Assembly: GCA_938084085.1 (NCBI GenBank)
Contig: CALKDV010000390.1
Coordinates: forward strand, 1-5,742
Direction of reading: 5' to 3'
Length of the DNA stretch: 5,742 nucleotides
DNA from: an uncultured Nannocystaceae bacterium
GTDB taxonomy: Bacteria > Myxococcota_A > Polyangia > Nannocystales > Nannocystaceae
Shown: positions 1-5,214 of the stretch, piece by piece
Position numbering within the stretch: the stretch's first letter is position 1
How the letters are laid out: every line of letters starts with the position of its first letter
The notes under the pieces: generated by a model
The model's database searches: none
What the model was told of the DNA's origin: nothing
Seen by the model: the letters and a program-made list of their open reading frames with translations, nothing else
Translations under genes and position numbers: made by a program

Positions 1-455
1 GCCCTCCCTCGCGTGGGCGTCTCTCGTGCCCAGGGCGGTCTAGCCTCGGCGTAACGACGCCCGAACATCCACGTCAACATGTAGATTCCAAGCCCCGCCG
101 CGACGCTCGCGACGAGCCCCAACACCGCGAGTCCATGGTACCGAGATCCAAACCTCGCGAGCACCCCGAGCTCAAGAGAGAGCCAGAGTGTATAGACCAA
201 CGCGGTCACGATCCAAATCCCTACTGGTCGCCGAAGGTGCAGCCGCGCGGGAACCTCCAACAATCCGTACCACAAGCTCCCGACCAAGGCTCCTCCGGCA
301 CACCCAAGCCCGAGCGCCATACCCCACGCCACCCAAGGCCCGCCGCCCACCCACCAAAAGTCCATCAAACATCCGGCTGCGCCGATGCCCGCGAAGATCG
401 CGACAAAGCTCGCTGCGTCACGACCTTCGCGAGCTTGCTCGGGCGCCGCGGTCAT
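1..455 (-). CDS. Multi-pass membrane protein, N-terminal part (cut by left edge)
   Basis: This minus-strand frame stays open from an ATG at 455-453 to the window edge, giving the first 151 residues without a stop. After a polar, charged N-terminus (residues 1-15) there are four hydrophobic stretches at about 16-36, 41-66, 78-99 and 108-131, rich in Gly, Ala, Leu and Trp. Arg-rich turns such as RLHLRR (71-76) and GRRYAEA (132-138) separate or follow them. This is the pattern of an inner-membrane protein with at least four helices. The start is well supported by GGAGG seven bases upstream. I do not recognise the family. A four-helix N-terminal membrane block also precedes periplasmic catalytic domains, for example in some sulfatase-like proteins, but nothing visible here proves that. 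It is transcribed divergently from the epimerase at 1175, across a 719-base gap. The gene is near certain; its function is unknown. Confidence 0.8.
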   Translation of the reverse strand, partial: MTAAPEQAREGRDAASFVAIFAGIGAAGCLMDFWWVGGGPWVAWGMALGLGCAGGALVGSLWYGLLEVPARLHLRRPVGIWIVTALVYTLWLSLELGVLARFGSRYHGLAVLGLVASVAAGLGIYMLTWMFGRRYAEARPPWARETPTRGR

Positions 456-462
456 TTAAAGT

Positions 463-467
463 CCTCC
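463..467 (-). promoter_or_regulatory. Shine-Dalgarno site of the membrane protein gene
   Basis: The minus strand reads GGAGG here, with a 7-base AT-rich spacer (ACTTTAA) before the ATG at 455. This is the best ribosome binding site visible in the window and fixes the start of the left-edge gene. Confidence 0.75.
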
Positions 468-562
468 ACCCCCCCTCAGTTTACACATTCTGGCGTCTCG
501 ATGCATCTGACCGCCGCCCGTCCCCGACACCCTCCCCCGGCGATTCGCGGGACTCCCCATCC

Positions 563-648
563 TGGTGATGGACGACGGGCGTGATGGACCAACCATGACC
601 ATCACCACGCCAGCGAATCCTCGCCCCCCATCCACCATCCATCATCCA
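563..648. repeat. Cluster of short direct, inverted and tandem repeats
   Basis: GTGATGGAC occurs at 565-573 and again at 581-589, a 16-base period. CCATCACCA at 599-607 is the exact inverse of TGGTGATGG at 563-571, and its first seven bases can also pair with the second copy at 581-587. Two mutually exclusive stems are therefore possible. Just downstream are three tandem heptamers at 628-648: CCATCCA twice, then TCATCCA. All share the TGATGG/TGGATGG theme. The function is unknown. Protein-binding half-sites or slippage products are both possible. Confidence 0.6.
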
Positions 649-916
649 CCCGCGGCACAAGGGATCGCGGCGCTGCTTCTCCATCGTTCGCCAAGCTACC
701 GCTGCGTGCCCCACCTCCACGGGCTCGTCGCCGAGAGTATCGAGCGTCTCCGTGTCGGATCGGCGAGTGCGAGGCCCCGCGGGCTCGCCCAGGAGCGCGC
801 CGACGTCGACCGAAGGCGGCGGTGTGTGGCCGGTGTTGATGACGGGCGGCGCTGCTCCAACTCGTGGGACACGATCCAGACACGGGAGATGCCTCGTGCT
901 GAATCCACGCAGCGCC

Positions 917-949
917 ACCGTGAGCGAAGCGTGCCCCCTCGCTCACGGT
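917..949. repeat. Perfect 11-bp inverted repeat (hairpin)
   Basis: ACCGTGAGCGA at 917-927 is the exact reverse complement of TCGCTCACGGT at 939-949, with an 11-base loop. Neither strand has a T-run after the stem, so it is not a standard intrinsic terminator. It lies 225 bases upstream of the epimerase start and outside any convincing coding region. It could be a palindromic operator, a structured RNA element or a Rho-independent-like pause site. I cannot choose between these. Confidence 0.6.
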
Positions 950-1017
950 CGAGACGCGGACACGCAAGCGTCGTTCCAAGCCTGACTGGACCTCCGGGCT
1001 CCACTTGGGGTGCATTC

Positions 1018-1046
1018 TTGCGTGCAAACAACGCGACGAGTAAAAT
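1018..1046 (+). promoter_or_regulatory. Possible sigma-70-type promoter for the epimerase
   Basis: TTGCGT (1018-1023) and TAAAAT (1041-1046) are separated by exactly 17 bases. The -10 box matches the consensus at five of six positions; the -35 box keeps only TTG and is weak. It would give a leader of about 120 bases before the ATG at 1175. AT-rich hexamers are rare in this G+C-rich stretch, which makes the match somewhat more notable, but this is inspection only. Confidence 0.3.
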
Positions 1047-1174
1047 CACGGCAATTCGGTGGGGTCGCGTCGAAGCCGTCACGACAATCAGCCACCGATC
1101 ACACACACGCTCGGGTCACAATCCCGCGCTCGAACGCGCTCATGCACGGGGCAACAAGGAAAACGGGGACAACG

Positions 1175-2161
1175 ATGACACAGCAGATTCAAAGAGTGTT
1201 GGTGACCGGCGGAGCAGGCTATATCGGTTCGGTGCTCGTGCGTCTGCTCCTCGACAAAGGGTACGGTGTCGAGGTGCTCGACTGCTTGCGCTCCGGAGGC
1301 GAATCGTTGCTCGAGGTCCGTGAGCACCCCAAGTTTGGCTTCACCAAGGGCGACATCCGCGTCGAGGCCGACGTGCGCGCCGCCATGGCCGGGTGTGACG
1401 CGGTCGTGCACTTGGCCGCCATCGTTGGGGACCCCGCCTGCAAGCTCGAACCCGAGGTGGCGAGGTCCACCAACCTCGAAGGCAGCCAGACCCTCATTCG
1501 CGTGGCGCAAGAGCTCGGCGTGCAGCGCTTCGTGTTCGCCTCCACCTGCTCCAACTATGGCCGGATGGACGACGCGGAGGCCTACGTCGTTGAGACCTCT
1601 ACCCTCAACCCCCTGTCTATCTACGCCGAGACGAAGGTGGAATTCGAGCGCACGCTGCTGGGGATGCCTCGCACGAGCGTGACCAAGCCCACCTGCCTGC
1701 GGTTCTCCACCGTGTACGGCATGTCTCCCCGGATCCGCTTTGATCTCACCGTCAACGAATTCACCCGAGAGCTGGTCCTCGGTAAAGAGTTGCTGATCTT
1801 TGGCGAGCAGTTTTGGCGCCCCTATTGCCACGTCACCGACCTCGCACGCTCGGCCATCGCCGTGATCGAGGCGGACGAGACCGCGGTGGCCTACGAGGTC
1901 TTCAACGTCGGCGCGACCGAGGAGAACTACCAAAAGAAAATGATCGTGGACGCGATCGTGGAGCAGGTCCCCGCCGCTCAGGTGAAGTACGTCCCCAAAG
2001 ACGACGACCCGCGCGACTACCGGGTGAACTTTGACAAGATCACAAAGCAGCTTGGCTTTCAGATCACAAAACGCGTGCCCGATGGAATTCGAGAGATCCG
2101 CGCCATCCTCGAGGCCGGCTACCTCAAGGACCCCTACGACGCACGATTCTCCAACATCTGA
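1175..2161 (+). CDS. NAD-dependent epimerase/dehydratase, extended SDR family
   Basis: The 328-residue protein has the usual length for this family. It acts in the cytoplasm, most likely on a nucleotide-activated sugar for a surface polysaccharide or glycan. The Rossmann motif TGGAGYIGS is at residues 11-19, with Asp36 after the second strand and a GDI motif at 59-61. Further along are HLAAIVGDPAC (79-89), the STCSNYG loop (123-129) and the catalytic pair Tyr150 and Lys154 in YAETK. Thr124 aligns with the catalytic Ser of GalE. RPYCHVTDLA (215-224) and the late NVG and DYRVNF motifs match the substrate half of the family. I chose ATG 1175 because the Rossmann strand begins right after it and GGGGA lies just upstream. 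An in-frame ATG at 1142 lacks both. The exact substrate cannot be read from the sequence; 4-epimerase, dehydratase or another sugar epimerase are all possible. It stands alone, convergent with the next gene. Confidence 0.92.
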   Translation: MTQQIQRVLVTGGAGYIGSVLVRLLLDKGYGVEVLDCLRSGGESLLEVREHPKFGFTKGDIRVEADVRAAMAGCDAVVHLAAIVGDPACKLEPEVARSTNLEGSQTLIRVAQELGVQRFVFASTCSNYGRMDDAEAYVVETSTLNPLSIYAETKVEFERTLLGMPRTSVTKPTCLRFSTVYGMSPRIRFDLTVNEFTRELVLGKELLIFGEQFWRPYCHVTDLARSAIAVIEADETAVAYEVFNVGATEENYQKKMIVDAIVEQVPAAQVKYVPKDDDPRDYRVNFDKITKQLGFQITKRVPDGIREIRAILEAGYLKDPYDARFSNI

Positions 2162-2181
2162 GGACCGCCAGAGAACTCCGT

Positions 2182-2200
2182 CGCGCCAACGTGCGGCGCG
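2182..2200. terminator. Small hairpin between convergent genes
   Basis: CGCGCC (2182-2187) pairs with GGCGCG (2195-2200) across a 7-base loop. It lies in the 46-base space between the epimerase stop (2161) and the stop of the hydrolase lipoprotein (2208). The position suits a bidirectional terminator, but there is no T-run on either side and the stem is short, so this is a weak call. Confidence 0.25.
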
Positions 2201-2207
2201 CGTCGGC

Positions 2208-4052
2208 CTACGGCGCCACCGCGCACGGATAGGGCTGCACCCCAGGGATCGCGGTCACAAAGTCTGCCTCCTCTACCCGTGTCTCGACTGTGTCCGGCTC
2301 GGTCATCGCCCGCCAAAACCAGTCTTTCATGGCCTCTCCGTCGACGCTGCCGGCCCACAGGTCGGGTCGAATGGACACGACGTGGATGCTCTGATCGGAC
2401 ACGCTCGTTAGGTAGTAGTTGATCCCCGGGAGATCCCGGGTGTCGCACACCGACTGGCGCATGGTGTTGATCCACGTGGCCTCGTCGCTGAAGTAGGCGT
2501 CCCCTTGTTGGGTGTCATCCTTGGGGTTGCTCACGATAAGAAATTGCTGCTCGGGCGACTGTTTGAGTCGCGGTGAGATCGCGTCGTAGAGCACGGGGCC
2601 CACGGCGCACCCGCCGTCGAAGCAATAGGGCGGGAGCAACGGTTGGGTCCCCCACGCAGGGATCTTAACCTGACCGAGCGCGGCCACCCCGAACAGCTCA
2701 CCGTTGTCGAGGGCCATGCCCGCGTCGGGGAAGGCCGCCGTGCGTGGCCACTGTAGGTCGTCAAGGAGCCAGTGATAGTTGTAGAGCGTCCCGTAGCCGC
2801 CCGCCGACCATCCTCCGAACAACGCGAGGACCTGGTCCGGCCGAAACCCTGCCCCGCCCTCCGCGTCCATCTCTTTCCACACCACGTCGCGCACCATGCG
2901 AAGCGCCGCGCGCAGATTGACCGCGCCGTAGCGCGGCAACTCGAGGTTACCAAGCACCTCCACCACCCCGCCGCCCGCGAACACGTCCTGGTTGCAGTAG
3001 GGCAGATACACCTTGGTCCAGTCCGCGAAGGGGCTCTCCGCCGGATCATTCGAGGCGATTCCGAACCCGTAGGGCTCGTCGTCGAGGGCGTTGAACAATC
3101 CAGGGGCCGACGCCAGCTTGGCGCTGCAGTCGTCCTCGAAGATGCACACGCCCCCACCTTGCAGCCCGATCACCATGCGATCAAGGGGCGCCCCCTCCGG
3201 CGCGAGGCGAATTTGAAAGGCGTAGTCCGTGCCGTCGCCACATAAGGTCCCCCATTTTTCTCCGTCCACCACCACCTGCGTCCACTCCCCGCGCGGCGCC
3301 GTGAAGTCCGCGTTGGAGGGGCCGCAGTTGAGCGTGAGGCCGTCGAGATCTGGGATCGCCACCGCCGCGAGACACTCCATCTGATCCGCCGCCCGAGTCT
3401 TGTACGTGTCCTCATCGATGGCGATGGTCGCGACGAGGTTGGTCCCGCCACAATCATCCGTGAGCCCCGCGTCGACGGCGGCAAAGACGTCGTCGCGCGC
3501 TGCGTTCAAGGTCTCCGCGCTGCAGTCTCCAGCGGCTGCGCAGCTATCGAGCCGTCCGAGTCCCGCCTCGATGCCCACGACACCTGAAAAAGCGATGCCG
3601 CCAAGGCACGCGCGCGTGTCCTCTGGGAGCCCGCTCCACGGGTCACCTTGTGGACCCCCATAGCCGCGCCATGCGAGCGAAGATGTCTCGGACGCACACG
3701 CGTTCGCGAGCCGTCCCGCGAGCGCGCTCGCGTCCAACCCAAAAGCCCCCTCATCGGCACACGCGTCAAGGACGCTGGCTTCGAGCGCGTCGAGGACATC
3801 GTCGGCAGCGTCTACGCCACACGCTCCCGCGCCCGCCTCGTAGCAGTTCGCGAGCCCCGTCGCGAAATCACGCATACAGGTGGTGAGCGCCGCAGGCATC
3901 GCTCTCGCGCAGCTCCCTGGGAGCGCGCCATCCTCGGCTCCGCCCGTGTCCCCGTCCTCCCCAGTGGCGGAGGCGCTCGAAGTGCACCCCGCCATCCAGC
4001 CAGCGGCGCCAATACAGCCAAGCGCCACCATATGTCGATACCAGCTCATCAT
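2208..4052 (-). CDS. Lipoprotein with Cys-rich N-terminus and pectinacetylesterase/NOTUM-like hydrolase domain
   Basis: This is a 614-residue predicted lipoprotein. A short basic N-terminus and hydrophobic segment end in a lipobox-like MAGC, so Cys23 would be acylated. A Gly/Asp/Glu-rich linker follows (24-46). Residues 48-245 are Cys-rich and contain two related halves (about 59-119 and 149-227). The hydrolase domain (about 255-580) has the marks of the pectinacetylesterase/NOTUM family. These are a GGG-x-C oxyanion loop (299-303), FADWTKVYLPYCNQD (342-356) and the nucleophile elbow GWSAGG with Ser416. FPDAG (441-445), an acid candidate at Asp512/513 and a His candidate at His557 also fit. 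Family members remove acyl groups from polysaccharides or, for NOTUM, from a protein; the substrate here is unknown. It is larger than the usual family member of about 400 residues because of the added N-terminus. The start at 4052 lacks a clear Shine-Dalgarno; an internal ATG at 4031 (Met8) would leave a shorter signal peptide. It follows the cytochrome gene by 118 bases. Confidence 0.85.
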   Translation of the reverse strand: MMSWYRHMVALGCIGAAGWMAGCTSSASATGEDGDTGGAEDGALPGSCARAMPAALTTCMRDFATGLANCYEAGAGACGVDAADDVLDALEASVLDACADEGAFGLDASALAGRLANACASETSSLAWRGYGGPQGDPWSGLPEDTRACLGGIAFSGVVGIEAGLGRLDSCAAAGDCSAETLNAARDDVFAAVDAGLTDDCGGTNLVATIAIDEDTYKTRAADQMECLAAVAIPDLDGLTLNCGPSNADFTAPRGEWTQVVVDGEKWGTLCGDGTDYAFQIRLAPEGAPLDRMVIGLQGGGVCIFEDDCSAKLASAPGLFNALDDEPYGFGIASNDPAESPFADWTKVYLPYCNQDVFAGGGVVEVLGNLELPRYGAVNLRAALRMVRDVVWKEMDAEGGAGFRPDQVLALFGGWSAGGYGTLYNYHWLLDDLQWPRTAAFPDAGMALDNGELFGVAALGQVKIPAWGTQPLLPPYCFDGGCAVGPVLYDAISPRLKQSPEQQFLIVSNPKDDTQQGDAYFSDEATWINTMRQSVCDTRDLPGINYYLTSVSDQSIHVVSIRPDLWAGSVDGEAMKDWFWRAMTEPDTVETRVEEADFVTAIPGVQPYPCAVAP

Positions 4053-4136
4053 TGGGAGATGCTACCACACCCCTCCGTCGTTCCTGCGCCCCTTCGGCCC
4101 CGCGGCCCGCGGCGAGTTTTTGAGAAGGAGACGGGC

Positions 4137-4161
4137 ACCGACGACAACGCGCGACCGACGA
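4137..4161. repeat. 8-base direct repeat upstream of the hydrolase gene
   Basis: ACCGACGA occurs at 4137-4144 and 4154-4161, a 17-base period, in the 118-base gap between the cytochrome stop and the hydrolase start. It could be a pair of regulator half-sites or chance in G+C-rich DNA. I found no convincing promoter hexamers in this gap. Confidence 0.25.
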
Positions 4162-4170
4162 TGACGCGAG

Positions 4171-5208
4171 TCACTCGCCCTGGCTCGTGGGGTAGCCCAA
4201 CGAATCCCACACGTAGTAGCCCTCGTCGAGCACCGCGATGTTGGTGAATCCTGCCGCCGCCAACGCGTCGAAGCTGAGCCCGCTCACCGTGTGGGGACAT
4301 CCGCAGTAGTTGATGATCCATACGTCCTTCGGCAACGCATCGATCACGAGGTCGAGGTCGTAGAACGGAATGGAGACAGACCCCGTCACGTGCCCATCGA
4401 CATAGTCGCTGTGGGCGCGCGCGTCCAACACGATCATCTCGCGCCCCGCGTCCAGCGCCGCCTTCACGGCGTCGACACCGATGAATCGGTCGTCGATGAG
4501 AGACCAGGTGGGAGCCCCGCCGCCGGGGTTTTGGATGTCCCGTGAGGGATCAAAGGTGGGCGTAAACGGCGGCAGCGGGGTGTCGTCCACCGGCACTTGC
4601 CAGCTTCGAATCAAGGCCACCAAATCATCGATCTCGATCTCGCCGAGCACCCCCTCGAAGCCCTGCATCGTGGTCCCCGGTCGCCCCTGCCGGATGCTCT
4701 CGCGCAGGTAGCCGTCGCTCGCGGTGGCGAGGAACCACGGGTTGTTCACGCTGAGCGCGACGCCTCCCCCCTGGCCATACTCCCCGTGACACTCATCGCA
4801 CTTCGCCGCGCCCCACACCGCCTGCCCCTTGGTCGCGATGCCCTCCACAGTGTCGCCGTGCACGTCTTGGCTCGGGCTGCTCTGGTAGCTGCGTACGAAC
4901 GCAACCACGTCGTCGACCTCCGCGTCGCTGAGCGGGCCCGCCCGCGCCTCTCCCCACCCGGACATGGGCGTGCCCGGTCGGCCGTAGATGACGGCATCCC
5001 GTAAGAACGCGTCGGTCGCGAGTGACAGAAAATTCGAATTGGACAAGGCGTTGGCGTTGTCGGCGGCGTAGCCCTCAAGCTCCTGCCCGTGACACGGCGC
5101 GCAATACTCGGCGTAGGTCACGGCTCCCCGCTCCTTTGCCGTGGGCGCCTCGCTCCCACATGCCGACAAAGAGAGACTCGCTGCGACGAACACCCCGGAG
5201 AAACGCAT
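4171..5208 (-). CDS. Lipoprotein with two cytochrome c domains fused to a rhodanese domain
   Basis: This is a 345-residue predicted lipoprotein with a signal peptide ending in LSAC, so Cys17 is lipidated and the protein faces the periplasm. Cytochrome domain 1 has haem-binding CAPCH (36-40) and a likely axial Met82 in GTPMSGW. Domain 2 has CDECH (137-141) and Met181 in GTTMQGF. Both contain a shared GRPGT motif and look like an internal duplication. After a Pro/Asp-rich linker (205-235) comes a rhodanese domain (about 243-340). It has LDAR (261-264), GHVTGSVSIP (272-281), a Cys302 active-site candidate in YCGCPH, and a closing VWDSLGYP. The rhodanese fold moves sulfane sulfur through a Cys persulfide, and the haems would carry electrons. 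Joining the two in one chain suggests periplasmic sulfur or thiol redox chemistry, but the substrate is unknown. The start is 6 bases past the stop of the thioredoxin-like gene, with GAGG overlapping that stop, which indicates co-translation. Confidence 0.9.
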   Translation of the reverse strand: MRFSGVFVAASLSLSACGSEAPTAKERGAVTYAEYCAPCHGQELEGYAADNANALSNSNFLSLATDAFLRDAVIYGRPGTPMSGWGEARAGPLSDAEVDDVVAFVRSYQSSPSQDVHGDTVEGIATKGQAVWGAAKCDECHGEYGQGGGVALSVNNPWFLATASDGYLRESIRQGRPGTTMQGFEGVLGEIEIDDLVALIRSWQVPVDDTPLPPFTPTFDPSRDIQNPGGGAPTWSLIDDRFIGVDAVKAALDAGREMIVLDARAHSDYVDGHVTGSVSIPFYDLDLVIDALPKDVWIINYCGCPHTVSGLSFDALAAAGFTNIAVLDEGYYVWDSLGYPTSQGE

Positions 5209-5214
5209 CGGACC

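Larger units (their letters stand above)
456..1174. other. Long divergent intergenic region without a convincing gene
   Basis: The 719 bases lie between the starts of the membrane protein gene (minus) and the epimerase gene (plus). Several overlapping frames stay open for 130-250 codons, but their translations are rich in Arg, Pro, Ser and His and resemble no fold. The longest plus frame (from 565) runs into the epimerase coding sequence in the wrong frame. The least poor candidate is a minus frame ending at 481, whose stretch from about 850 to 650 has G or C at most third positions. It has no ribosome binding site, and its GTG start at 918 sits inside a perfect hairpin. I see no tRNA. The region holds a repeat cluster (563-648), the hairpin (917-949) and a possible promoter (1018-1046). 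It may be regulatory, encode an unrecognised RNA, or be a decayed gene. Confidence 0.6.

Noticed and set aside
696..1106. Minus-strand open frame with a hydrophobic N-terminus resembling a signal peptide
   Set aside because: The rest is Arg-rich low-quality sequence with mixed third-position use and no ribosome site; only the first 30 residues look plausible.
565..1323. 252-codon open frame on the plus strand
   Set aside because: The translation is Arg-, Ser- and Pro-rich without fold features, and it overlaps the clear epimerase coding sequence in another frame.
1088..1933. 281-codon minus-strand frame opposite the epimerase
   Set aside because: It is a shadow of the epimerase in the antisense frame; the plus frame carries all family motifs.
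2425..2440. CCCGGG-AGAT-CCCGGG palindrome
   Set aside because: It lies inside the hydrolase coding sequence, where it encodes an ordinary RDLPG stretch; likely chance.
4100..4121. CCGCG-GCC-CGCGG hairpin followed by CGAG and five T on the plus strand
   Set aside because: It resembles an intrinsic terminator, but no plus-strand gene ends here, the stem is only 5 bp and the T-run is offset. On the minus strand it has no T-run.
3400..4247. Several plus-strand open frames opposite the hydrolase N-terminus
   Set aside because: They are antisense shadows in high-G+C DNA with Arg/Pro/Ser-rich translations and no motifs.
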